DNA of 64,000 nt from Chthonomonas calidirosea (lineage in GTDB: Bacteria > Armatimonadota > Chthonomonadetes > Chthonomonadales > CAJBBX01): assembly GCA_020722705.1 (NCBI GenBank), contig DYKI01000003.1:1-64000 (forward strand), read 5' to 3'. The notes under the pieces are model-generated. The model was not told the origin of the DNA. It was given only the letters and a program-made list of their open reading frames with translations, and ran no database searches. The position numbers were made by a program, and so were the translations under genes. This document shows positions 1 to 9,107 of this stretch, piece by piece (within the stretch, counting starts at the first letter, position 1; every line of letters starts with the position of its first letter).

Positions 1-20
1 GGACGCCGTCCCTCCCGGAC

Positions 21-851
21 TTAGCGCGCTGCCCTGAGCATTTCCGCGATGGCTTTCGGTACTGCGGTCGTCGCGTCCTCGGCGGCTTCGTATTCGAGGT
101 TCATGAACCCTCGGTAACCGGCTTCCTTGAGGATGTCGGCGAGTCTGCCGATGTCGGCGGGCTCCAGAACGCCATTTCGGCGTATTTCGGTCTTGATATG
201 CGTCGAGACGGCGTATGGCGCGCATCGCGCGAGGTCGGCATAGGGATCGGCTGTGTTGAAGTTCCCCGTGTCCAGCTTCACTCCAAGCCACTCGGACCGG
301 ACACGCGATAGAATATCGAGCAAGCCATCGGGCTCCGCAACGACACCGCCGTGGTTTTCGAGTGCAAGGACCACGCCCCTATCGGCAGCGTACTCGACGA
401 CCTCAGACAGGCACTCTGCAACCCACCGACGCCCACGGCTCTGTGGGACGCCCTTCGGTACGGCTCCGGCGAACACCCGCAACGATGGAGCGCCCAGGTC
501 CACCGACAGGTCAATCCAGTTGCGAGTTAGAACAATGTTGGCATTGCGTTCCGGGCCGGGTGGCAGAGCGAATGTGTTGCCGATGGCGGTCCCTGAGATA
601 TCGAGTCCGAGCAGGAAGCAACGACGGGCCAGCCGCCTCATGAGGGATGGCGTGATGGGCGTCGGGAAGTAGTACGCCGTGAGCTCAACGCCGTCGCAGT
701 CCAGCTCGGCGCACCGATCGAGGAATCCTTCCAGCGACATTGTCGGTGCGGGACCGGTGAGGCAGCTTCGATAGGAGTATGCGCAACAGCCCACTCGAAG
801 GGCGGGCTTGCCGGCGCGCTGGATCGGGGAGATGCTGCGGCGTGTACTCAT
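21..851 (-). CDS. Sugar phosphate isomerase/epimerase (TIM-barrel, AP-endonuclease-2 family)
   Basis: ORF with LDTGNFNTADPY, ALENHGG and THIKTE motifs typical of the family. Start placed at MSTRRS (851), giving an ATGA overlap with the aroF stop. Confidence 0.8.
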   Translation of the reverse strand: MSTRRSISPIQRAGKPALRVGCCAYSYRSCLTGPAPTMSLEGFLDRCAELDCDGVELTAYYFPTPITPSLMRRLARRCFLLGLDISGTAIGNTFALPPGPERNANIVLTRNWIDLSVDLGAPSLRVFAGAVPKGVPQSRGRRWVAECLSEVVEYAADRGVVLALENHGGVVAEPDGLLDILSRVRSEWLGVKLDTGNFNTADPYADLARCAPYAVSTHIKTEIRRNGVLEPADIGRLADILKEAGYRGFMNLEYEAAEDATTAVPKAIAEMLRAAR

Positions 852-1873
852 GCGAGACTCCTTCCGACGGCTGCCGCTACCGACCGACATGAATCCGCAA
901 GTGCGACAAAGCCCTCATGGGTGATGGATTGGGCGCCGTCCTTGATTGCCTTTTCCGGTTCCGGATGGACCTCTATCAGCAGGCCGTCAGCGCCGGCAGC
1001 GATGGCGGCCCTCGACATTGCCTCGACGAGACTCCAGCGCCCCGTTCCCTGGCTTGGGTCCACGATGACCGGCAGGTGCGAAAGCTCCTTCACAGCGGCG
1101 ACAGCGGAAAGATCAAGCGTGTTGCGCGTGTGGGTCTCGAATGTGCGAATGCCGCGCTCGCACAGCATGACCTTCTCGTTGCCCCCTGAGACGATGTACT
1201 CGGCTGCCTGGAGCCATTCTTCGATCTTCGCCCACATTCCACGTTTCAGCAGCGCCGGCTTCGAACCGTGTCCAACCTCGCGGAGCAAGTCATAGTTCTG
1301 CATGTTCCGTGTGCCGATCTGAAGGATGTCGGCATACTGTGAGACGATTTCGACGTTTCTCGGGTCCATGACCTCGGTGACGATAGCCAGGCCCGTCACG
1401 TCAGCCACCGCCCGCAGGATGCGAAGTCCCTCTACGCCGAGTCCCTGGAAGGAATAGGGTGACGTGCACGGCTTAAACGCGCCGCCTCGAAGGACTGAAA
1501 AACCCAGCGAGCGTACCAGTTTGGCCGTCTCGAGCGTAAGCTCGTACGACTCGACCGTACACGGCCCCGCCATCATGATCACCGATGGCCCGCCGATGGA
1601 GACGCTGCCGACATTGATGCAGGTCGTTTCGGGTCTGAACTCGCGGCTGACGAACTTGTAGGGCTTGATGATCGCAATGGCCGACTCGACATAGTCGAGA
1701 CGCTCCAGTTGCTCCAAGCAGTGGGCTTTGTCGGCTTCCGGCACGCCGACGGCGCCGATGACGGTCCTTTCGGCACCGTAAATGGGATGCACGCCGTAGC
1801 CCCAACCGATGATCCGGTCCTCAACATCGCGGATCTGGTCAGGCGTGGCATGCGGAGCCATCACAACAATCAT
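848..1873 (-). CDS. aroF: 3-deoxy-7-phosphoheptulonate (DAHP) synthase with N-terminal ferredoxin-like regulatory domain
   Basis: MIVVMAPHATPDQIRDVEDRI N-domain, then MMAGPCTVES, LRGGAFKPCTSPYSFQG and PVIVDPSQGTG. Confidence 0.93.
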   Translation of the reverse strand: MIVVMAPHATPDQIRDVEDRIIGWGYGVHPIYGAERTVIGAVGVPEADKAHCLEQLERLDYVESAIAIIKPYKFVSREFRPETTCINVGSVSIGGPSVIMMAGPCTVESYELTLETAKLVRSLGFSVLRGGAFKPCTSPYSFQGLGVEGLRILRAVADVTGLAIVTEVMDPRNVEIVSQYADILQIGTRNMQNYDLLREVGHGSKPALLKRGMWAKIEEWLQAAEYIVSGGNEKVMLCERGIRTFETHTRNTLDLSAVAAVKELSHLPVIVDPSQGTGRWSLVEAMSRAAIAAGADGLLIEVHPEPEKAIKDGAQSITHEGFVALADSCRSVAAAVGRSLA

Positions 1874-2976
1874 GGATAGAGCACCTTCTGCATGGTGTCC
1901 AGAAGCCTGGCATTCTGGTCTTTGGTTCCAATCGTGATGCGCAGGAACGTGTCTGCTCCGAAAGCATCACCCGTGCGCACAATGATGCCCTGCCTGAGGA
2001 GAGCATCGAACACCTGTTTGGCAGGACGCAGCACGTCCACCCAAACGAAGTTCGCTTGCGACGGCCAGACGATGAGACCAAGCGCGCCCAATCCGTCTGA
2101 CAGTTGCTGCCGTCCCTGCGCGACCATTGAGCGTGACAGCGATGCATGCTGCCGGTCGGATAGCGCCGCGACCGCTGCGGCCTGAGCCAGATGGTTGACG
2201 TTGAACGGTTCGCGCACCTGCTCGATCGCACGAATGATCTCAGGGCGGGACATCCCGTAGCCAACGCGCAGGCCGGCAAGGCCGTAGAGCTTGGAGAAGG
2301 TGCGCAGCGCTACGACGTTCGCTCGTGCCTGAACAAAGCGCACGCTGTCGGGATAGTCCGGCGCATCAACATACTCGTAATACGCTTCGTCGAGGCACAG
2401 CACGCATCCGTCGGGAAGGCGCTCCAGCAGCCGCTCGACCTCGGCATGGGTCACATACGACCCTGTGGGGTTGTTGGGGTTCGCAATGAACACGATGCGC
2501 GTTCTGGGCGAAACGGCCGCGGCAATCGCCTCGAGGTCGTACCGCCATTCTCTCAAGGGTACCTTGATGCATTCGCCCTCGCCGAGTGTGACGGCGGATT
2601 CGTACCGGCTGAACGTGGGATCGCCCTGGATCACCTGGTCACCGGGTCTCAAGAACGCGAGGCCCAGAAGGTGGATGATCTCATCTGAACCGTTGCCGAA
2701 TGTGAGCTCCGCCGGGTTTACTCCGAGGTGCAGCGCCAGAGCCTGACGAAGGTCATGGCATCCGCCATCCGGATACATATGTACATCTCCCGCGTGTGCT
2801 TTGATCGCATCGATCGCCGCGGGTGACGGGCCAAGGGCATTCTCGTTGGATGCAAGCTTGATGATGTCCGTCAGTCCAAACTCACGCTCAACCTCGGCTA
2901 TCGGCTTGCCGGGACTGTACGGACGCAGACTGGCGATGTTTGGCGGTATCTCGGGTGGCGGGACCTGACGAGGCAT
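1870..2976 (-). CDS. hisC: Histidinol-phosphate / aromatic aminotransferase (HisC family)
   Basis: SLRPYSPGKPI, ASNENALGPSP, NPNNPTG and TFSKLYGLAGLRVGYG. ATGA overlap with aroF. Confidence 0.9.
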   Translation of the reverse strand: MPRQVPPPEIPPNIASLRPYSPGKPIAEVEREFGLTDIIKLASNENALGPSPAAIDAIKAHAGDVHMYPDGGCHDLRQALALHLGVNPAELTFGNGSDEIIHLLGLAFLRPGDQVIQGDPTFSRYESAVTLGEGECIKVPLREWRYDLEAIAAAVSPRTRIVFIANPNNPTGSYVTHAEVERLLERLPDGCVLCLDEAYYEYVDAPDYPDSVRFVQARANVVALRTFSKLYGLAGLRVGYGMSRPEIIRAIEQVREPFNVNHLAQAAAVAALSDRQHASLSRSMVAQGRQQLSDGLGALGLIVWPSQANFVWVDVLRPAKQVFDALLRQGIIVRTGDAFGADTFLRITIGTKDQNARLLDTMQKVLYP

Positions 2977-3041
2977 GACGATCCTATCGCAATGGCAGTA
3001 CAGCTAGTTTACCTCAGCGCGTCGGAAGCCGATCGGAGCGT

Positions 3042-3070
3042 TTGACGGCCCCATGACGATGCGCTATACT
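3042..3070 (+). promoter_or_regulatory. Sigma70-type promoter for tRNA-Ser: TTGACG-N17-TATACT
   Basis: TTGACG at 3042-3047, 17-bp spacer, TATACT at 3065-3070. The tRNA 5' end is about 11 nt downstream. Confidence 0.7.
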
Positions 3071-3080
3071 TCAAGCGTGT

Positions 3081-3164
3081 GGAGAGGTGTCCGAGCGGTC
3101 TATGGAACCCGTCTTGAAAACGGGCAGGCGATGAGCCTCGCGGGTTCGAATCCCGCCCTCTCCG
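3081..3164 (+). tRNA. tRNA-Ser, anticodon TGA
   Basis: GGAGAGG acceptor pairs with CCTCTCC. Anticodon loop CTTGAAA, long type II variable arm, GGTTCGAATCC T arm. CCA not encoded. Confidence 0.95.
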
Positions 3165-3195
3165 CCCTTGACCGCGATGGCAGCCGTCGCGGGAG

Positions 3196-3215
3196 GGACG
3201 GCGTTCTCGCCGTCC
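3196..3215. repeat. Perfect 8-bp GC palindrome GGACGGCG-TTCT-CGCCGTCC
   Basis: Read directly. Flank GGGAGGGACGGCGT is shared in reverse complement with bases 3-17 of the window. Confidence 0.6.
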
Positions 3216-3237
3216 GGAATCGGACGGGAGAGCCACA

Positions 3238-4473
3238 ATGACCCTGATCACGCTCTTCTTCTTCGCGCACCAGCCTGACCGCCTGCTTCCCTACGAGAAG
3301 CGACCCGCCACTCCCGCCGAGGACCTGGACCGGCTATGGGATCGGTACTTCGACGCTGACCTGAACGAGCAGGTGTTCCGGAAGGTCGCTGACAAGTGCT
3401 ACCGACCGGCCACGACGCTGCTCAGGGACTTGGTGCAGCAGCGCTCCGGAGAGAGCAAGCCGCTCAAAGTTGCGTTTGGGCTCTCGGGCACCTTGCTCGA
3501 TCAGATGGAGCGATACGACCCCGAGCTTCTCGGCCTCTTTCAGGAGCTTGGGGCGACGGGTCTCGTGGAGTTCACGGGGGAGACGTACTATCACTCGCTG
3601 GCATCGCTGTTCGGCGTGATCAGACGCGAGTTCGCCGAGCAGGCATCCATGCACGCGGATCGCATCGAACGGCTGTTCGGACGCAGGCCGACAGTGTTTC
3701 GGAACACGGAGTGCATGTACAACGACGGCATAGCGGCAGCAGTGCGGAGCATGGGATACGAAGGGATCATCACCGAGGGTGTTGATTGGCTCATGGAGGG
3801 CTGGCGATCGCCCGATTTCGTCTACAGCGCGCCGTGCGGCCTGCCGGTGCTCCTGCGCAACTACCGTCTGTCGGACGACGTGGGGTACCGATTCAGCAAC
3901 CGGGACTGGGAGGGATGGCCGCTGAGTGCGGATCGGTTTGCCGGCTGGCTGGCGGCCAACACGGACATGAACGTCCTGTTGGCCATGGACTACGAGGCGC
4001 TCGGTGAGCACATTTGGGCGGATACAGGGATCTTTGAGTTTCTCAAGCATTTGCCTGACGAGATAGCGAAACATCGCCAGCTCGAGTGTGTCACTCCGAC
4101 CGAAGCTGTGCGCCGACTGCCCACCGTGGGAACGCTCTCCGTTGATGACTACGCCACGATCTCCTGGGCCGACAAGGAGCGGGACACATCCGCGTGGCTT
4201 GGCAACGAGATGCAGCGGTTCTGCTATGAGGAACTGAAGAGACTCGAAGATCGCGTCAGAGAACTTGGGCACCCGGCCGTGACCGACTGCTGGCGACGGA
4301 TGCAGACATCGGATCACCTGTACTATATGGCGACCAAGTCCATGAGCGACCAGGACGTGCACCGGTACTTCAGCGCCTACGGCAGCGTGTTCGAAGCCTT
4401 CGTCAGACTGCATACCGCGGCCGTTGACCTGCGTGTGCAGATCGAGCGCCGCCTGATAAGGGACAAGCGCTAG
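3238..4473 (+). CDS. Glycoside hydrolase family 57 protein (alpha-amylase-like)
   Basis: FFFAHQPDRLLPYE start, FRNTECMYNDGIAAAVRSMGYEGIITEG, LAMDYEALGEH; GH57-like layout. Confidence 0.88.
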   Translation: MTLITLFFFAHQPDRLLPYEKRPATPAEDLDRLWDRYFDADLNEQVFRKVADKCYRPATTLLRDLVQQRSGESKPLKVAFGLSGTLLDQMERYDPELLGLFQELGATGLVEFTGETYYHSLASLFGVIRREFAEQASMHADRIERLFGRRPTVFRNTECMYNDGIAAAVRSMGYEGIITEGVDWLMEGWRSPDFVYSAPCGLPVLLRNYRLSDDVGYRFSNRDWEGWPLSADRFAGWLAANTDMNVLLAMDYEALGEHIWADTGIFEFLKHLPDEIAKHRQLECVTPTEAVRRLPTVGTLSVDDYATISWADKERDTSAWLGNEMQRFCYEELKRLEDRVRELGHPAVTDCWRRMQTSDHLYYMATKSMSDQDVHRYFSAYGSVFEAFVRLHTAAVDLRVQIERRLIRDKR

Positions 4474-4480
4474 CGCGGCA

Positions 4481-5047
4481 TCACATTTCGGCGCTGCACG
4501 TCGCCTCCGCAACGACCGCTGCGCAGAATGCATCATCAGCGTCGCCTGGCAGCAGACCGCTGATCGGGGACTCCGCGAACTCGTAGAATGACCAAGCGGC
4601 CCGAGGCCATGTGTGTCCCGCAGGAGGCGCCACAGGCGTCTTCAGTGATCGTGCCAGGTCGCCGCGCGGATCTACGGCGTTGAGCAGATCGAGGACCTGA
4701 TTGACACGGAACAGGTAGTATCCACCCTCTGCGGCATCGTGGCTAATCAAGGCATGAGCGAGCTTTCCAGCCTCCTGCAGCAGCCGGTCGCCCAGCGTCA
4801 TGACGGCAGCACGCAGTCCTTCCGCATCGGCGGGAGCCTGGGCGATGGGAGGGGCATCGCCCTCGATGACCCCACTCGGTGCAGCACAGGCTACATGTGT
4901 CGGCGAGACGACCGTCACCTCCGCCGGACCATCCGCCGGTTCCGGTTCGTCAATGTTGGACACGCCCTTGATGAGGGCGTCGAAATCGAAGTTGCTTACC
5001 CCGCGGCGAAGCCGCTCGCGCAGATTCGAGGTCTTATCGTGCCGCAC
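4481..5047 (-). CDS. Hypothetical protein downstream of ParA with basic N-terminus (possible ParA partner)
   Basis: 188-aa ORF overlapping the ParA 3' end by 14 nt. MRHDKTSNLRERLRRG start, then a low-complexity linker. Confidence 0.65.
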   Translation of the reverse strand: MRHDKTSNLRERLRRGVSNFDFDALIKGVSNIDEPEPADGPAEVTVVSPTHVACAAPSGVIEGDAPPIAQAPADAEGLRAAVMTLGDRLLQEAGKLAHALISHDAAEGGYYLFRVNQVLDLLNAVDPRGDLARSLKTPVAPPAGHTWPRAAWSFYEFAESPISGLLPGDADDAFCAAVVAEATCSAEM

Positions 5048-5810
5048 GGAGCAACACCTCCTCGGCCAGCGCCTCGTAGTTCTGGGCCCCCGGCGCGCGT
5101 CGGTCGAACAGGGCTATCGGCCTCCCTTCGACCTCGGATTCGGATACGCGGACGTTCTTGTAGATGACGGTCTGGAACACCTTGTCCCCGAAGCGTTCGC
5201 GTATCTCCGCGGCAATCGTCGCATGCAGCCGCGTGCCTCGTTCGAACATTGTCAGGAGCACGCCCAGCAGCTCGACCCGGAAACGGAGGCTCTTGGTCAG
5301 GGCCACGATCATTTTGTTCAGAGAGTCCATGCCGGCGAAGGCGTAGAACTTCGGCTCGGTTGGAATGAGCAGGTGGGTCGCGGCCACGATGGCGTTTTGC
5401 GTTAGTGTGCCCAGGGAGGGCGGGCAGTCAATGAAAACCCAATCGTATTCCTGATGCCGCGTCAGATCCTCGATCGCGTTGCGCAATCGGTACGCTTTGT
5501 CGGCATGCGGCATCATCAACGCCTCGGTATGGGCGAGGTCGAGGTGTCCCGGAGCCAGGTATAGCGGGAGTCCCTCGATCTGCCGAAGGATGACGCTGAG
5601 TGGAACCTCGTCTGGATCGAGCAGGACAGAATGAAGCGCGACATCGAGCTCGGGCCACGGAACACCCAGCCCAACCGTCAGGTTGGCCTGGGGATCAAGG
5701 TCTATTAGGAGTGTGCGGAGGCCTCGCTCAGCAAGGCACGCGCCCAGGTTGGCCGCCGTTGTCGTCTTGGCCACGCCGCCCTTCTGGTTGACGACAGCTA
5801 CGACGTTCAC
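5034..5810 (-). CDS. ParA/Soj family ATPase
   Basis: MNVVAVVNQKGGVAKTTTAANLG deviant Walker A, LLIDLDPQANLT, VFIDCPPSLG. Confidence 0.92.
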   Translation of the reverse strand: MNVVAVVNQKGGVAKTTTAANLGACLAERGLRTLLIDLDPQANLTVGLGVPWPELDVALHSVLLDPDEVPLSVILRQIEGLPLYLAPGHLDLAHTEALMMPHADKAYRLRNAIEDLTRHQEYDWVFIDCPPSLGTLTQNAIVAATHLLIPTEPKFYAFAGMDSLNKMIVALTKSLRFRVELLGVLLTMFERGTRLHATIAAEIRERFGDKVFQTVIYKNVRVSESEVEGRPIALFDRRAPGAQNYEALAEEVLLRAAR

Positions 5811-6583
5811 GCGAGATCACTCTGCCTGCGACGGTCACCGTTGGCGTCCAACAGCACCAGCTTCGAAGCATCAAGGGTAATGAAGCCGAGGGGATTGTAC
5901 ATCGTGCGTGGTCTTAGCATCACCCTGAGCCCATTGCCGGCGGGGCGCCCCGCGACGGTAAACACGCCGTTGCGAACGTCATCAAGGAAGGCCATGTAGT
6001 CGGTCGAGCGCGTCTCATCAGCCTGGATGCGCATCTTTGTGAGGTCAATGATGGCCTTCCACAGGTTGGATGAAGGATCCACCGCTCGCTCGCGAGGTTT
6101 CAGTCGGACGAGGTCGCCGACGCAGAACGGGTTCGCCCAGATATCCCCGATCGGACACCAGTCGGTCTCCTCGGGCTCGGTGGCGGTTGGCATACCGAGG
6201 GTGATGCCATCAGCTCCAGCGTGGATGGGATACTGCAGGCCTCGCGACTGACCGTCGGCACAGAACAGCGCTATTGAGAGCATCGAGCCGTCTAGTGGCC
6301 GCTCCGTCGCGCCGAGCCACCGGGCGGCGTCACGCTCCTTAGTGGTCACTGCAACCGCTGCATACGCGATCGGGTCCACGGTCCTTAGCCAGCGTCGGGC
6401 TTCTTCGAAGGCGAGTGTCAACTCCTCATCGCTGGTCCACTCAAGCACAATGCTTTCTGCCCCGGCCTCGGCGGTGTAGGCGACGAGGGTTGGCCGAACA
6501 CCTCCCGAGCGTATGAGCGCTCCGGTGGCTCCTACATCCAGAAGAGTGAACTCAGTCTCGAAGACGAAGTCGGGTGCGGACAC
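5807..6583 (-). CDS. Hypothetical protein, first gene of the ParA operon
   Basis: Long ORF with GTGA overlap to parA. GTG start at 6583 preferred over the ATG at 6670 because a promoter lies immediately upstream of 6670. AGGAAG ribosome site precedes 6583. Confidence 0.6.
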   Translation of the reverse strand: MSAPDFVFETEFTLLDVGATGALIRSGGVRPTLVAYTAEAGAESIVLEWTSDEELTLAFEEARRWLRTVDPIAYAAVAVTTKERDAARWLGATERPLDGSMLSIALFCADGQSRGLQYPIHAGADGITLGMPTATEPEETDWCPIGDIWANPFCVGDLVRLKPRERAVDPSSNLWKAIIDLTKMRIQADETRSTDYMAFLDDVRNGVFTVAGRPAGNGLRVMLRPRTMYNPLGFITLDASKLVLLDANGDRRRQSDLA

Positions 6584-6670
6584 AGTTCTTCCTGCCCAGC
6601 ATGAGGACGCCACAGCGCCGGCATCGCACCCGAGCGGCGTGAGCTGTGCATACCGTGACGATTGTGCCAT

Positions 6671-6698
6671 TGTATAACGCTCGGCAACAGCATGTCAA
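6671..6698 (-). promoter_or_regulatory. Sigma70-type promoter TTGACA-N16-TATACA driving the ParA operon
   Basis: Minus strand TTGACA 6698-6693, TATACA 6676-6671. Confidence 0.6.
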
Positions 6699-6825
6699 GG
6701 ACGACCTCAGCGCGAGTGCCTCGCTCGCCCGACGGCCGGAGACACGCTGTGAACTGTCGGGCCATCTGCACGTCTATATGAAACGAGAACAGGCAGCGTG
6801 ACGTGTCAGGAGGTCCGAGAACGAG

Positions 6826-7446
6826 GTGGAACGGGTGGCTGATAGCGATGCGGCACTGGTTTCGCGATGCAGAGACAACGATCGAGAAGCTTTCAACGAG
6901 ATCGTCTGTCGCTACATGGATCGTGTTGTCACATACGTTCGTCGGATGGTCGAGAACCGTGAGGACGCCGAGGATATCGCTCAGGAGACATTTGTGCGGA
7001 TCCATGCAGGCCTCCGGTCGTTTCAGAGCCGGTCGTCCTTGAACACGTGGGTGTATCGGATAGCCACGAACCTGTGCATTGACTACCGCCGAAAGCGTCT
7101 GCGGCCTGAGCGAAGGGCAGTGTGTATGGCGGACGCAGGATCAGGCTCCGCCAGTCTCGAAAACGTACGTGCCGCCGCGGCAACGGAGCCTGAGACGACT
7201 GCTATGCGCAATGAGTTGTCCAGGGCCCTGAAGCAAGCCATCGAAGGACTTCCTGAGCGCCTGCGGACCGTAGTGGTGCTCCATGACGTGAACGGCCTGG
7301 CGTATGACGAGATAGCGGCAATCGTCGGATGTCCTCTCGGGACCGTCAAATCACGGTTGTTCCATGCTCGGTCAGCACTGAGAGAGACGCTGGGACCATA
7401 CCTGCGGGGGGACGAGGTCGGGGCGAAAGGGCAGGGGAGCGCATGA
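6826..7446 (+). CDS. ECF RNA polymerase sigma factor
   Basis: VCRYMDRVVTYVRRMVENREDAEDIAQETFVRIH (region 2), LPERLRTVVVLHDVNGLAYDEIAAIVGCPLGTVKSRLFHARSALRE (region 4). Confidence 0.93.
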   Translation: MERVADSDAALVSRCRDNDREAFNEIVCRYMDRVVTYVRRMVENREDAEDIAQETFVRIHAGLRSFQSRSSLNTWVYRIATNLCIDYRRKRLRPERRAVCMADAGSGSASLENVRAAAATEPETTAMRNELSRALKQAIEGLPERLRTVVVLHDVNGLAYDEIAAIVGCPLGTVKSRLFHARSALRETLGPYLRGDEVGAKGQGSA

Positions 7447-7952
7447 TGAAGTGCAATGTCGCTCGGCGACTTATATCGCTGGAAGTGGACGATAACCTAT
7501 CGGCACACGATGTCATCAGGCTTCGTGCGCACCTGACCGAATGCTCCGAGTGCAGTGCATTCGCCCACGACATGAGGCGGCTGGTTTCGGCCTCCTCGGA
7601 GCTTCAGGAAACCTGCAGCCGGGAAGCTTTCCTCCTCGGTGTCAGCCGGCGCATCGAAGCGTCCTCCTCGACGCCTCAACGGCTGATGGATAGGCTATGG
7701 TACGTTCGAAGGTCGCTGCGTCTGGCCGGCATGCTCGCGGGAGCGGCGTGCTGCATCGGCATCGTCGTGGTTGTCCATGTGCTGGGTGCCCGGAGGGATG
7801 CCGTTCAGCAAGTTGCGGCCGCTGAAGCGTTGCAGACGGTTGCCTCGCAAGATATCGCCCTGTCTTTTGGTGGGCCGCTCGATGACCTGGCTGCGGCGAA
7901 TCTGGCAGCTCTTGGGGCCGAGACGCCGCCGCTTGGTGAAGGGTGTGAGTAG
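7443..7952 (+). CDS. Zinc-finger (zf-HC2) anti-sigma factor, membrane anchored
   Basis: LRAHLTECSECSAFAHDM zinc motif, LAGMLAGAACCIGIVVVVHVLG TM segment. ATGA overlap with the sigma gene. Confidence 0.85.
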   Translation: MMKCNVARRLISLEVDDNLSAHDVIRLRAHLTECSECSAFAHDMRRLVSASSELQETCSREAFLLGVSRRIEASSSTPQRLMDRLWYVRRSLRLAGMLAGAACCIGIVVVVHVLGARRDAVQQVAAAEALQTVASQDIALSFGGPLDDLAAANLAALGAETPPLGEGCE

Positions 7953-7970
7953 TGCACCTGGAATGAGGGG

Positions 7971-9044
7971 ATGGAAGGGATGGCAGCGCGAATGCCGCGA
8001 GTGATCGTGGCTCTGGCGATTGCAATGATGACGCTCGCCATGCCGAGCCGCTGCCTGGCGGCGGGGACGCCATCGTCCCCTTCGGATGGTCAGGACACCG
8101 GCAATCAGCTCAGCGGAGCCGGTTCGCCCCGTGTCATCAGGCTTCTCCAACTCATGTTGTCTCAGGGGCCGCGGGCGCGCTACATCGGCGAACAAACGAC
8201 GCGGTTGCTCGAAGGCGAGATCGCCGAGTCGCGGCAGATCGTGAAGCATGCAGGTCCGGGGCGCGAGCGCATCGAGTTCATGGCTCCGCCTCGAATCCGC
8301 GGCGAAGTGATGCTGAATCTCCCAGGCAAGCGTCTCCACCTCCGCATGAGGCCAAGGCCGAGAGTGGTGGAGATGAATGTGCCGCTCGACGTGCAGATTC
8401 GCCCGATCCGCGAGCTGCTGTTGGCCGTGCGCCAGAAGCGGATCGTGGTGCGCCATATCGGCCAGGAGCAGATCGCAGGCCGGATCGCCGACATCATCGA
8501 GGCGAAGCCCCTCGCATCTGTGCCCTACAAGCGGCTGTGGATAGACCGTGAGACCGGCGTGCGTCTGCGCTACGAGACGGTGGACACCTCAGGCTCGGTT
8601 ATCGCAACATCGTACTTCACGCGGATTGACTACACTCCGGACCTTGCAATGTCCGAGTTCAGTCCAGCATCGCTGACGGCCAAGGCTCCATCGGCGCCGG
8701 CCATGCGCGCAGACGCGGTCGCGTCTGTCGCCGACGCTCAGTCGAAGGTCGGTTTCCGCATCAGGGAGCCTCTTCTGCCGCCGCCGTTTCGCCGCACCGG
8801 GGTGTGGCTGGTCGGCTCGGGGGATGCCGTGAGTGTGGCCATTACCTACAGCGATGGTGTCAACACGCTGAGACTGACGCAGCGCAAGGTTGGACCGGCG
8901 ATTGCGCGACTGAGGCAAGGGGCCGCCCGTGAGCCGATCATCCGACCCGGTGCCGCGCATTGGCTGTCCGGCGACGTGCTCTTTACGCTTTCGGGGTCGG
9001 TCCGACGCCCGATCATCGAGAAGGCAATCAGGGGACTCCGATAG
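7971..9044 (+). CDS. Secreted RseB/MucB-like, LolA-fold regulatory protein
   Basis: Signal peptide MTLAMPSRCLAAG, YIGEQTTRLLEGE, YKRLWIDRETGVRLRYETVDTSGSVIATSYFTRIDY. Follows the anti-sigma gene. Confidence 0.7.
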   Translation: MEGMAARMPRVIVALAIAMMTLAMPSRCLAAGTPSSPSDGQDTGNQLSGAGSPRVIRLLQLMLSQGPRARYIGEQTTRLLEGEIAESRQIVKHAGPGRERIEFMAPPRIRGEVMLNLPGKRLHLRMRPRPRVVEMNVPLDVQIRPIRELLLAVRQKRIVVRHIGQEQIAGRIADIIEAKPLASVPYKRLWIDRETGVRLRYETVDTSGSVIATSYFTRIDYTPDLAMSEFSPASLTAKAPSAPAMRADAVASVADAQSKVGFRIREPLLPPPFRRTGVWLVGSGDAVSVAITYSDGVNTLRLTQRKVGPAIARLRQGAAREPIIRPGAAHWLSGDVLFTLSGSVRRPIIEKAIRGLR

Positions 9045-9107
9045 CCCCGACCCGACGACCGGATTGGCGATGGGTGGCTCCGAGCGCCACCCATCGCCGT
9101 CATTGGC

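Noticed and set aside
3334-4536. 400-aa minus-strand ORF antisense to the GH57 gene
   Set aside because: High-GC shadow ORF. The plus strand has clear GH57 motifs and the minus translation has no recognisable domain.
5034-5810. ParA as part of the chromosomal origin (parAB-oriC) region
   Set aside because: No parB, gidAB, dnaA or TGTTTCACGTGAAACA-like parS site is seen nearby.
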